Program-made: the position numbers and the translations under genes
Notes under the pieces: model-generated
Database searches by the model: none
What the model saw: the letters and a program-made list of their open reading frames with translations, nothing else
What the model was told of the DNA's origin: nothing
Source of the DNA: Cognatiluteimonas profundi
GTDB lineage: Bacteria > Pseudomonadota > Gammaproteobacteria > Xanthomonadales > Xanthomonadaceae
Reading direction: 5' to 3'
Length of the DNA: 64,000 nt
Assembly: GCF_009792795.1 (NCBI RefSeq)
Contig: NZ_VKHQ01000003.1
Span: forward strand, 453,601 to 517,600
In this document: positions 17,363 through 25,615 of the stretch, one piece after another
Numbering within the stretch: position 1 is the first letter of the stretch
How the letters are laid out: every line of letters starts with the position of its first letter

Positions 17363-17815
17363 TCATGTCTGGCTCCACCATGGCCACCAGCCATGCCCGG
17401 TCCTGGCATAGCGGTCGGCCGAATACTCGAATCGGTTGGACGCCGAAATGCCGCCGCAGATCCAGTACAGCGGCAGGAACAGCGGCCCCAGCGCCATGTA
17501 CTGGAACACGTGCCCGCGCTCGTGGTCGGCGAGCACGATGGCCGGCTCGGCGCGCCCGGCGCGATGTGCGTAGGTGACGCACGCGCTGTCGAGCGTATCG
17601 CCGGTATGCAGGATCGTATTGCCCAGCGTCAGCGCGCCGCCGGGGCCCCACGGCATGCGATTGAACACCAGCGCAAGCTCGCGACGGCTCCAGTGCACCT
17701 GCGCCCCGGACGCAATGCCCGCGATGCCTGCGATCAAGCCCAGCAACGTATTCGGAAGGGTCCACAGCATGCCGAGGACCATTCCCGTGCCCCGCAGTGC
17801 GGTCTTTGGCGTCAA
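17363..17815 (-). CDS. Small membrane protein with HExxH-like motif, third gene of the pha operon
   Basis: The 150-residue product has a hydrophobic N-terminal region (about 11-36) and the motif HERGH at 98-102 in VLADHERGHVFQYM, matching the HExxH zinc-metallopeptidase signature. Further hydrophobic sequence follows. It could be a degenerate or minimal membrane peptidase, but no third zinc ligand can be assigned with confidence. The frame can begin at TTG 17815, overlapping the phaC stop by four bases, or at ATG 17782. Translational coupling favours the first. A link to PHA granules is inferred only from position. Confidence 0.7.
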   Translation of the reverse strand: MTPKTALRGTGMVLGMLWTLPNTLLGLIAGIAGIASGAQVHWSRRELALVFNRMPWGPGGALTLGNTILHTGDTLDSACVTYAHRAGRAEPAIVLADHERGHVFQYMALGPLFLPLYWICGGISASNRFEYSADRYARTGHGWWPWWSQT

Positions 17816-18882
17816 CGCGACCGCTTGGCCAGCCAGTCGTGGATGGTCCGCGGGATCTCCTGCTGCGCGCGGCCGGACACGTAGATGCCGATATGCCCCC
17901 CGCGGAACGACAGCTCGGTGTAGTCCTTGGTGCCGGCCAGGTCCTTCAACGCCCGCGACGCATCCGGTGGCACCAGATGATCCTGCTCGGCGAAGATGTT
18001 CAGCACCGGCATCTCGACAAGGCCCAGGTGCACTTCGTTGGCACCGATGCGCACGCCGCCGTTGACGAAACCGTTGGCCTGGTAGAACTGCTTGATGAAC
18101 TGGCGGAAGGCTTCACCGGCCTGGTCGGGCGAATCGAAGATCCATTTTTCCATGCGCAGGAAATCCTCGACGGCCTTCCTGTCGTCGAGGATGTCGACCA
18201 GCCCGACGTACTTCTGCAGGTTGAGGCGAAACGGCTTCAGCATCAGGTAGCAGTAGTTCATGACATCGGCGGGCACGTTGCCAACCGTGTCGACGAAGAG
18301 GTCGGCATCGAGGTTGCGGACCCACCCGGACAGCATGTTGTCGTCGGTATGGAAGTCCACCGGCGTCACCATCGTCACCAGGTTGCGGACCTTGGCCGGG
18401 TGCAATGCCGCATAGCACAGTGCGAACACGCCGCCCTGGCAGATGCCCAGCAGGTTGACGGCATCCAGCCGGTGATGCCGGCGCAGATGGTCGACCGCGC
18501 CGCCGAGGAAACGCTCGATGTAATCCTCCAGCGTGAGGTAGCGGTCCGATCGGTCGGGATATCCCCAGTCGATGATGTAGACGTCCTCCCCTCGCGCCAG
18601 CAGGCCCTTGACGATCGAACGATCCGACTGCAGGTCGACCATGTAGGGACGATTGACCAGCGCGTAGCTGATCAGCAGGGGAACCGACGCCGTCGGCACG
18701 TGGTCGCCGTGGTAGCGATACAGCACGACGTTGCCGTCGCGCCAGACTTCCTCGCGCTGGGTGGCGCCATAGTTGACGTCATCCAGGTTGCGCAAGGTTT
18801 CCAGGCCCGCGCCGAGCTTGTCGCGCATGCGCGTTGCTTCGTCCGCGAGACCCTGCGCGGTGAAATCGAGCGGTCCACTCAT
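17812..18882 (-). CDS. phaC: Class III poly(R)-hydroxyalkanoate synthase subunit PhaC
   Basis: The 356-residue alpha/beta hydrolase-fold synthase has the lipase-like box GICQGG with catalytic Cys148, Asp301 in AEQDHLVPP and His330 in RGGHIGIY, nearly the numbering of Allochromatium PhaC. The short length and lack of an N-terminal extension place it in class III, which needs PhaE. It polymerises (R)-3-hydroxyacyl-CoA, usually 3-hydroxybutyryl-CoA, into cytoplasmic granules. It overlaps phaE by four bases (ATGA). Confidence 0.95.
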   Translation of the reverse strand: MSGPLDFTAQGLADEATRMRDKLGAGLETLRNLDDVNYGATQREEVWRDGNVVLYRYHGDHVPTASVPLLISYALVNRPYMVDLQSDRSIVKGLLARGEDVYIIDWGYPDRSDRYLTLEDYIERFLGGAVDHLRRHHRLDAVNLLGICQGGVFALCYAALHPAKVRNLVTMVTPVDFHTDDNMLSGWVRNLDADLFVDTVGNVPADVMNYCYLMLKPFRLNLQKYVGLVDILDDRKAVEDFLRMEKWIFDSPDQAGEAFRQFIKQFYQANGFVNGGVRIGANEVHLGLVEMPVLNIFAEQDHLVPPDASRALKDLAGTKDYTELSFRGGHIGIYVSGRAQQEIPRTIHDWLAKRSR

Positions 18883-19973
18883 CGCTGCCTGCCCTTCGCG
18901 GTGGTCTTTTTCGCGGGTGCCTTGCGTATGGCCTGCTTCGCGGCAGTTTTCCGGGCGCGCGCGGGCGCGGCAGGCCTGGCGGCGGCTGTGGGTTTTGCTT
19001 TTCGTGCGGCAACCGGTGCGGACGCACGGCCAGCGGAGGGTGCCTTGGTCGATGCAGCCACTGGCCTTTTCGCCTCGGCACGCGCATCCGGCTGGCGGTC
19101 GACAATGTCGTCCCGCAACTTGCGCATGGCGCGCTCCAGGTCCGCGATCTTGCGGAAGGCGGCATCCAGGTCCGAGCGCGTCGGCATCCCGAGGGTCGCG
19201 CTCATCCGCTCGACCTCGCCCTGCACGGCCTGCCGCAGTCGCATCTGCGCATTGACGCGCGCGCCATACGCGTCCCGGAATTCGGGTGACAGCGCCATCT
19301 CGGCATACGCTTCCTCGGCCGCTTCGATCCACAGGTCGAACAAGGCCCGCGCGGTCGTCAGCTGCCGTCCGGGCGCATCGCGTTCGGCGAGCTTCCTCTC
19401 GAAGACGGCATAGGCGCGCTCCGCGGACTTGAGCATCAACGCGTTGTAGGCGTTCTCGTGCTGCTGAAGGTCCAGTTGCGCCTGCGCGAGCTTCTGCAAC
19501 CGCTCCTGGTGTTCGCGGCCGATGCCGAACGTCGGCATTCCCAGCAATGTCTTGCTTTCGCGACGCCATGCATCCAGCCACGGTGCCGCTGCCTCGGTCC
19601 ACTGCTCCAGCCCATGGGCACCCTGCCCCTGCATCGCGCGGAACATTTCGGGAAAGGGGTTGTCCCCGAATGCTCCCATCGCGCGCTTCCACTCGGCGGC
19701 GATGTCGTGCGGCTTGGCCTCGTGCCCGGCGAACTGCGCGGCAACCTGCTGCATCTGCCCGTACCAGTCGCGCGCCTGCGCGTTGAAGCGATCGACCGTG
19801 GCATTGGCGTCATGCGACTTGCCTTGCGCGAGCTTGCTCCACCAGTCGATGGCGTCCTGCCAGTTGGGCGTGCTTGCGCCGCCAGTCGCGGGGCCGTTGC
19901 GCATGGCGTTGCCCCAGCCCGCCCAGTACTGTCGTGCGAGGGATTCGAAGTCACCCGGCCATTGCGTGTTCAT
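18879..19973 (-). CDS. phaE: Class III PHA synthase subunit PhaE with histone-H1-like C-terminal tail
   Basis: The 364-residue protein matches PhaE in length and in its helical, Trp- and Gln-rich N-terminal two thirds, including a conserved FDLWIEAAEEAY segment. Unusually, residues about 305-364 form an Ala/Lys/Arg/Pro tail (for example KAKPTAAARPAAPARARK) like the DNA-binding tail of PhaF or histone H1. PhaE activates PhaC and may set granule size; the tail would let it contact nucleic acid. ATG 19973 is the first codon of the phaEC operon, which continues into the HERGH-motif gene. Confidence 0.9.
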   Translation of the reverse strand: MNTQWPGDFESLARQYWAGWGNAMRNGPATGGASTPNWQDAIDWWSKLAQGKSHDANATVDRFNAQARDWYGQMQQVAAQFAGHEAKPHDIAAEWKRAMGAFGDNPFPEMFRAMQGQGAHGLEQWTEAAAPWLDAWRRESKTLLGMPTFGIGREHQERLQKLAQAQLDLQQHENAYNALMLKSAERAYAVFERKLAERDAPGRQLTTARALFDLWIEAAEEAYAEMALSPEFRDAYGARVNAQMRLRQAVQGEVERMSATLGMPTRSDLDAAFRKIADLERAMRKLRDDIVDRQPDARAEAKRPVAASTKAPSAGRASAPVAARKAKPTAAARPAAPARARKTAAKQAIRKAPAKKTTAKGRQR

Positions 19974-20031
19974 CGGCGTCTCCAGTGGTGCGCCATGCTA
20001 GCGCCGCGCAGGTTGTCCTGTCGTTTGCGCA

Positions 20032-20649
20032 TCAGGGCTTGGGGATGTGCAGGGTCTTGCTGATCATCAGCGACCCGGACAGCGCGTATACCAGCACCAT
20101 CGGATGCAATAACCAGGGACCAAGCTTGACCACGCCGCCCCAGAGGTCCACGCCAAGGCGATCCTGGTGCGCGGCCAGGGCCAGCAGGCCCACGATGACG
20201 ATGCTGGTCGGGATCGGCGTCCCCTCGAAGAACTTGACCTTGCCCTCATCGCCCGACAGCGACTCGGCGGTGACGTTGTAACGCGCCAGGCGGCTGACGC
20301 CGCAACCGACGAAGTACGACAGCACCACCCAGTCCCAGCCGCCCTGCAGGCCGCAGGCATAGCCCAGCGCGGCTGGCGCAACGCCGAAGGAGATCACGTC
20401 GGCGAGCGAATCGAGCTCGCGTCCGAGGGTGGAGGCGACCTTGCGCCAGCGCGCGATGCGGCCGTCGAGCGCATCGAAGACGAATGCCGCCGGGATCAAC
20501 GCCATCCCCCACAACAGGTCACGAACCACGCCGTCCTGCAGGAATCGCATCGCCGCGAACACCGCGCCGGTGCCGCAGAAGGCATTGGCCAGCGTGAACC
20601 AGTCGGCGAGGTGGAACTCGCGCAACATCGAGAAATGACGTCGTTTCAT
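20032..20649 (-). CDS. pssA: CDP-alcohol phosphatidyltransferase, probable phosphatidylserine synthase (PssA type II)
   Basis: The 205-residue membrane protein has six or so TM segments and the complete CDP-alcohol transferase motif D-x2-DG-x2-AR-x8-G-x3-D-x3-D in DALDGRIAR...LGRELDSLADVISFGVAP (about residues 48-80). The FGVAPA continuation is typical of type II phosphatidylserine synthases, which make PS from CDP-diacylglycerol and serine. ATG 20649 (MKRRHFSMLREF) is chosen because further upstream frame is not conserved-looking. It is a single gene between pha and kdp genes. Confidence 0.85.
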   Translation of the reverse strand: MKRRHFSMLREFHLADWFTLANAFCGTGAVFAAMRFLQDGVVRDLLWGMALIPAAFVFDALDGRIARWRKVASTLGRELDSLADVISFGVAPAALGYACGLQGGWDWVVLSYFVGCGVSRLARYNVTAESLSGDEGKVKFFEGTPIPTSIVIVGLLALAAHQDRLGVDLWGGVVKLGPWLLHPMVLVYALSGSLMISKTLHIPKP

Positions 20650-20823
20650 GTCGGGTTTCCGCGAAGACAGGCGCCAGCGTGCCAAATAATGGGTGAAGGC
20701 GGCAAACCGTGTCTCTCGCCGGCTGCCAGCCCACCACGATTCAGGCGTGAAATGTGGCGTTTGCGCAAAGGCTCCTGACGGCAAACCGGCAACACCAAAC
20801 CAGCCGCTGCCGCATACGCTTGC

Positions 20824-21546
20824 TTACGGAGGCGCCAGGAAGCGCAGCCCGACGCCGGGTTCGGTCGCAATCCAGCGTGGCGCCGCCGCGTTGTCGCCAA
20901 GCTTCTGGCGCAGCTTCCCGACGAGGATCCGCAGGTAGTGCGTGTCCTCCTGGTGGGTCGGCCCCCAGAGTTCGCGCAGCAACTGTGGCTGGGTGACCAC
21001 GCGACCGGCGTGGCGGACCAGGAATGCGAGCAGTGCGTACTCCTTGCGCGACAGGACGACACCCTCGCCGTTGAGCCGGACTTCGCGACGCGCCAGGTCG
21101 ATCCGCAAGGTCCCGTCATCGAAAACAGGCGTCGCCTCGTCGGTGAGCGCGTGGGATCGGATCAGGGCGCGGATGCGGGCCATCAGCTCCTGGATGTCGA
21201 ACGGCTTGGTGACGTAGTCATTCGCACCGGCATCGAGCACGGCGACTTTTTCCGCCTGGCTGGAGCGCACCGTCAACACGATCACCGGCACCTGCGACCA
21301 CTGCCGCATCTCGACCAGCACGGCCTGGCCGTCGCGATCCGGCAAGCCCAGGTCCAGCACCACGATATCGGCGCCGCTGAGCGCCAGCGCATCCATGCCT
21401 TCCTGGCCTGTGCCCGCAAGTGAGACCGCATAGCCCTGTGCCCTCAGGCTGATGTCGAGGAACCTGCGGATCTGCGGCTCGTCATCGATCACCAGGACGC
21501 GCACCGGCGGCGTCGTTGGCATCGGCTGGAGAGGATGATCGCTCAT
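20824..21546 (-). CDS. kdpE: KdpE-like response regulator
   Basis: The 240-residue OmpR-family regulator has phosphoacceptor Asp65 in VVLDLGLPDRDG, the KPF switch segment NDYVTKPFDIQEL and a winged helix ending in EPGVGLRFL. The LSRKEYALL and THYLRILVGKLRQKL elements are characteristic of KdpE, which normally activates kdpFABC on potassium limitation. Here no kdpFABC is present; the divergent neighbour is kup. It overlaps the kinase stop by four bases. Confidence 0.92.
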   Translation of the reverse strand: MSDHPLQPMPTTPPVRVLVIDDEPQIRRFLDISLRAQGYAVSLAGTGQEGMDALALSGADIVVLDLGLPDRDGQAVLVEMRQWSQVPVIVLTVRSSQAEKVAVLDAGANDYVTKPFDIQELMARIRALIRSHALTDEATPVFDDGTLRIDLARREVRLNGEGVVLSRKEYALLAFLVRHAGRVVTQPQLLRELWGPTHQEDTHYLRILVGKLRQKLGDNAAAPRWIATEPGVGLRFLAPP

Positions 21547-23054
21547 GCCGATGGCCCCGACGACGGACTGGCCAGCGGTAGCGTGATACGGATGACGGTG
21601 CCGCTCCCGTTGGCGCCCGGACGCGCTTCCACCGTACCGCCGTGCGCGGCCACCATCCCCCGGCAGATCGCCAGGCCCAGGCCGGTGCCATGCTGGCTGC
21701 GATCGCCCCGCTCGACGCTGTAGAACATGTCGAAGATGCGCTCGCGCTCGTCTTCGGGGATACCGGGCCCACGATCGGAAACCTCGATCCGCAGCCGGCC
21801 ATCGACGAGCGCCGCGTCGATGCCGATCGCCTCGCCCGGGGGTGAGAATCCGGCTGCATTCTCGATCACGTTGAACAGGGCCTGCTCGAGCAATGCCGGC
21901 TGCACCCAGATCGCCCCGATCCCGCGGCTGACAGAAATGTCGAACCGCGCGTCGGCCCTGTAGCGATGCAGGCGTCCAACGGCCGAGCCGATCAGTTCAT
22001 CCACGCCGATCCATTCGCGATTGAGCAGCAACGTGCCGTGACCCAGCCGCGTCATGTCGAGCAGGTTCTGGATATATCGGTCCAGGCGTTCGCTTTCGCC
22101 GCGGATCGTGTCGAGCAGGGCACGCCGGTCTTCGGGGCTCATGGCTTCGCGATACAGCTCCAGGCTGCCGGCCGCACCGATGATCGCCGCCAGCGGCGTC
22201 CGCAGGTCATGGGAAACCGACGACAACAACGCGTTCCGCAAACGCTCGGTCTCGTTCGCGAGCCGCGCCGATTGCAGGTCCGCCACCAGGCGGGTCCTCA
22301 ACAATGCCTGGGCAATGTCATCGGCCATCGCCCGCGCAAGCTGGCGCCGGGATTCGCCCAATGGTTCGTGAAGCTTGAGACCGATCACGCCGAGAGTCGA
22401 CGACGGAGCGCGCAAGGGCAGGAACCACCAGCCGTGTTCCTCGATCGTCTCCGCATGATGGAGCCCGCTGGCCAGTCGCTCGGTGCTGCGAAGCACCTGC
22501 AATGCCGGCGGTTCGATACCCGCCACGTGCAGCGAGTTGTCGCCGATCCTGATCCAGACGTGCGCATCCAGCCTGCGCCGGAAGATTTCGTCGGCGGCCT
22601 TCATGACCTCGTCCGCGTCCGCGGCAACCGCCAACCTCTGGCCGAGCTCCTGCCTGGCGACCGCGGCTTCGTTGGCGACGCGCAGCGCATGTACCTGCAT
22701 GGCCAGTCGTGATGCGAGCCGACCCGCCAGCAATGCCGCGGCCAGGAAGAGCCCCACGGTTGCCACGCCTTGCCAGGCATGGATGTAGAAGCTGTAGCGC
22801 GGCGCGATGAAGAAGAAGTTGTACGACAGGAAGCACAGGACCGCGGTCAAGACGGCCGGGCCGGTACTGGTGCGCACGGCCACGACGAGCACCGCCAGCA
22901 TGAACACCAAGGACAGATCGCCGAGCCCGACCCACTGCTGGGCCGCGGCGGCCACCGCGACCGCCACCAGCACGCCAAGCACGGCCAGCGCATAACCACC
23001 GGCCGCACCTGCCGGGTTGCTGTCCTCGAGATTGCGTGGCTGCGCTGCGTGCAT
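21543..23054 (-). CDS. Short KdpD-like sensor kinase lacking the N-terminal KdpD/Usp domains
   Basis: The 503-residue protein starts almost directly with the four-helix DUF4118 membrane region (about 21-111). A GAF-like domain (about 140-255), H-box [11 protein letters not shown] with His282, and the ATPase motifs DRGPG and GTGLGL follow. E. coli KdpD is about 890 residues and carries an N-terminal KdpD domain and a Usp domain that bind ATP and c-di-AMP; both are missing here. ATG 23054 is preferred to an in-frame TTG at 23093. The coupled KdpE and the divergent kup imply a potassium or turgor sensor controlling Kup. Confidence 0.88.
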   Translation of the reverse strand: MHAAQPRNLEDSNPAGAAGGYALAVLGVLVAVAVAAAAQQWVGLGDLSLVFMLAVLVVAVRTSTGPAVLTAVLCFLSYNFFFIAPRYSFYIHAWQGVATVGLFLAAALLAGRLASRLAMQVHALRVANEAAVARQELGQRLAVAADADEVMKAADEIFRRRLDAHVWIRIGDNSLHVAGIEPPALQVLRSTERLASGLHHAETIEEHGWWFLPLRAPSSTLGVIGLKLHEPLGESRRQLARAMADDIAQALLRTRLVADLQSARLANETERLRNALLSSVSHDLRTPLAAIIGAAGSLELYREAMSPEDRRALLDTIRGESERLDRYIQNLLDMTRLGHGTLLLNREWIGVDELIGSAVGRLHRYRADARFDISVSRGIGAIWVQPALLEQALFNVIENAAGFSPPGEAIGIDAALVDGRLRIEVSDRGPGIPEDERERIFDMFYSVERGDRSQHGTGLGLAICRGMVAAHGGTVEARPGANGSGTVIRITLPLASPSSGPSA

Positions 23055-23128
23055 CGCGGATCGCCCTGGGGCCTGGCGGGATTGTGCACGCAAGCCTGCA
23101 CTCGCGCGGCATGGGTTTCGCCGTGGCC

Positions 23129-23176
23129 TTTACGAAGAATTTACGCGTCGTGAGCCGCCGCGGCTTTCGCCTTTAC
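23129..23176. promoter_or_regulatory. Repeated TTTACG motifs between kdpD-like and kup (putative KdpE sites)
   Basis: TTTAC occurs at 23129-23133 and 23140-23144 (11-base direct repeat, one helical turn) and again at 23172-23176. OmpR-family regulators bind such direct repeats, and the E. coli KdpE site is a T-rich TTTA-TTTAC sequence. The position, 48-95 bases before the kup ATG, suits activation of kup. Confidence 0.45.
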
Positions 23177-23223
23177 GGCGATCCGGAAAACACTGTGCCA
23201 CACCGCCCGAACGACCGATCGAC

Positions 23224-25137
23224 ATGGACAGCACCGCGACAATCGACGCTCCCGCCTCCTTGCAGCAAGGCCATCAAACGCGCTTCGGCGCGATGGTGCT
23301 CGGGGCGATCGGTGTCGTCTTCGGCGACATCGGCACCAGCCCGCTGTACACCATCAAGGAGGCGTTCTCCCCGCACTACGGCCTGACGCCGGATCACGCC
23401 ACCGTGCTGGGCATCCTCTCGCTGGTGTTCTGGTCGTTGGTGATCGTGATCACGGTGAAATACGTCATGGTGATCATGCGGGCCGACAACAATGGCGAGG
23501 GCGGAATCATGGCCCTGACCGCACTGGCGCAGCGGACCCTGCCGGCAGGCTCCAGGGCTGCGTACATGATCGGCATCCTGGGCGTGTTCGGCGTCGCCCT
23601 GTTCTTCGGCGATGGCGTGCTGACACCCGCGATCTCCGTCCTGTCGGCGGTGGAAGGCCTGCAGGTCGCGGCACCCGAACTGCATCGCTGGGTGCTGCCA
23701 CTCACGCTGGTGGTGTTGCTGGCGCTGTTTGCAACGCAACGATTTGGAACACGCACCATCGGGCGCGCGTTCGGACCAGTCATCGTGCTCTGGTTCCTCG
23801 CGCTGGCCGTCATCGGCGTGCGCAACATCAGCGGCAATCCGGAAGTGCTGCTGGCGCTGAGCCCGACATGGGGATTCCACTTTTTCGCAAGCCACGGCTG
23901 GCATGGGATCTTCATCCTGGGCGCGGTGGTCCTGGCCGTGACGGGTGGAGAAACCCTGTACGCGGACATGGGGCATTTCGGCAGGCTCCCGATCCAGACC
24001 GCGTGGAATTTCCTGGTGCTGCCCGCGCTGACCATCAATTATCTCGGCCAGGGCGCGTTGCTGCTCGCCAATGCACACGCGGTCGAAAACCCCTTCTACA
24101 TCGGCGTGCCGGCCTGGGCGCTGTATCCGATGGTGGGGCTGGCGACCGCTGCCACCGTCATCGCGTCGCAGGCCGTCATCAGCGGCGCCTACTCGGCGAC
24201 GCGCCAGGCGATCCAGCTGGGTTACCTGCCACGCATGGCCATCCGCCACACTTCCAGGGAAACGATCGGCCAGGTCTACATCCCGGCCATCAACTGGATG
24301 CTGATGCTGGCGGTGATCGCAACGGTGGTCGGCTTCGGAAGCTCGACGTCGCTGGCGACCGCCTACGGCGTATCCGTCACCGGGACCATGCTGCTCACCA
24401 GCATCATCCTGATCGTGGCCATGCGCCAGCGCGCCGTGATTCCCCCGGCACTGTTCTGGCCATTGGCAGCGCTGTTCGTCCTGGTGGACGTCGCATTCCT
24501 GTTCGCCAACCTCGTCAAGTTCATGGATGGCGCATGGTTCCCGATCCTGATCGGCATCGTCGTGTTCACCCTGCTGCGGACATGGCGCCATGGGCGAAGC
24601 CTGCTGCAGGCCGAGATCTTCAAGGACGGCCTGCGGCTCGATACCTTCCTGCCCGGACTGATGCTGTCGCCGCCCATGCGCGTGCGTGGGACCGCGGTGT
24701 TCCTGACGGCGCAACAAGGCATCGTGCCAAAGGCGCTCCTGCACAACCTCAAGCACAACAAGGTCCTGCACGAACGCAACGTGCTGCTGACGGTCGAGAC
24801 GATGGACGTGCCGGCCGTCGCCCCCGCATCCCGACTGTCCATCGACACCATCGGCGACGATTTCCATCGTGCCATCGTCCGATACGGCTTCATGGAGACA
24901 CCGGACGTGCCGCTGGCGCTGATGCAGTCCACGGACAACGGCGGCGTCTGCTTCGATCCCATGGACACCACCTACTTCGCGAGTCGCGAAAGCATCGTCT
25001 CCAGGCGCAGGCACGGCATGCCCGCATGGCGGGATCACCTGTTCGGCTTCATGCATCGCAATGCGTCGCCGGCGACGGACTTCTTCCGCATCCCGACGAC
25101 ACGCCTGGTCGAACTTGGCGCGCCAGTGGAGATCTGA
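23224..25137 (+). CDS. kup: Kup-family potassium uptake protein
   Basis: The 637-residue protein has the [14 protein letters not shown] motif near the N-terminus, twelve TM segments and a C-terminal cytoplasmic domain of about 170 residues, all typical of Kup/HAK/KT potassium-proton symporters. ATG 23224 ([10 protein letters not shown]) fits the family start. It is divergent from the kdpDE-like pair and has TTTACG repeats upstream. A REP-like inverted repeat follows 40 bases after the stop. Confidence 0.95.
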   Translation: MDSTATIDAPASLQQGHQTRFGAMVLGAIGVVFGDIGTSPLYTIKEAFSPHYGLTPDHATVLGILSLVFWSLVIVITVKYVMVIMRADNNGEGGIMALTALAQRTLPAGSRAAYMIGILGVFGVALFFGDGVLTPAISVLSAVEGLQVAAPELHRWVLPLTLVVLLALFATQRFGTRTIGRAFGPVIVLWFLALAVIGVRNISGNPEVLLALSPTWGFHFFASHGWHGIFILGAVVLAVTGGETLYADMGHFGRLPIQTAWNFLVLPALTINYLGQGALLLANAHAVENPFYIGVPAWALYPMVGLATAATVIASQAVISGAYSATRQAIQLGYLPRMAIRHTSRETIGQVYIPAINWMLMLAVIATVVGFGSSTSLATAYGVSVTGTMLLTSIILIVAMRQRAVIPPALFWPLAALFVLVDVAFLFANLVKFMDGAWFPILIGIVVFTLLRTWRHGRSLLQAEIFKDGLRLDTFLPGLMLSPPMRVRGTAVFLTAQQGIVPKALLHNLKHNKVLHERNVLLTVETMDVPAVAPASRLSIDTIGDDFHRAIVRYGFMETPDVPLALMQSTDNGGVCFDPMDTTYFASRESIVSRRRHGMPAWRDHLFGFMHRNASPATDFFRIPTTRLVELGAPVEI

Positions 25138-25176
25138 TGCTTGCTCCCGCATCCCGGGGCATCGCGACACAGTGAC

Positions 25177-25257
25177 GTAGCCCGGGTAAGCGCAGCGCAC
25201 CCGGGATCACCGACGATCCCCGCTCCCGGGTGCGGCATTTGGCCTTACCCAGGCTAC
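25177..25257. repeat. SMAG-like REP element pair (inverted)
   Basis: GTAGCCCGGGTAAGCGCAGC...CACCCGGG at 25177-25205 is followed by an inverted partner at 25225-25257 (CCCGGGTGCGGC ... TTACCCAGGCTAC). The GTAG start and internal CCCGGGT/ACCCGGG hairpin match the Stenotrophomonas SMAG class, which RAYT transposases spread. A related pair lies at 37557-37636. The two inverted copies can fold into one long hairpin at the 3' end of kup. Confidence 0.8.
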
Positions 25258-25302
25258 AACGGTGGAGGCGGACGCTGCGCTGCCCTCCAACGCACGCGCA
25301 GG

Positions 25303-25551
25303 TCAGTCCGGCTTCGCCCCCGACTTCTGCAGCATCTCCGGCGTGTCGCGACACAACGCGCAATGACGGCCGCGGCGTGACTGCCAGATGCGCGAGCCGG
25401 TGAAGATGCTCGCGGAGACGGCGGCCCAGATCAGGCCCTGAACCACTGCGTAGCGATTCGTGTGGCCCTTGAGCAGCTGGGCCACGGCAATGACCAGGAA
25501 GGCGAATACGAACACCGTCAGGTAGCGGCGAATCCAGAACAGGCTTCCCAA
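25303..25551 (-). CDS. Small membrane protein with CxxC motif
   Basis: The product of about 82 residues has two hydrophobic segments (about 8-27 and 36-50) and a cytoplasmic-looking tail with HCALCRDTPEM, a possible metal or redox CxxC. I choose the TTG at 25551 because AGGGGG lies 6 bases upstream; an in-frame TTG at 25575 is the alternative. There is no ATG at the start of this frame. Function unknown. Confidence 0.55.
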   Translation of the reverse strand: MGSLFWIRRYLTVFVFAFLVIAVAQLLKGHTNRYAVVQGLIWAAVSASIFTGSRIWQSRRGRHCALCRDTPEMLQKSGAKPD

Positions 25552-25615
25552 GTCATTCCCCCTGCGATGTTTCAACGTGGTTCGCCGAAGCGGTCCGGCA
25601 TACCGGCATCCTGCG

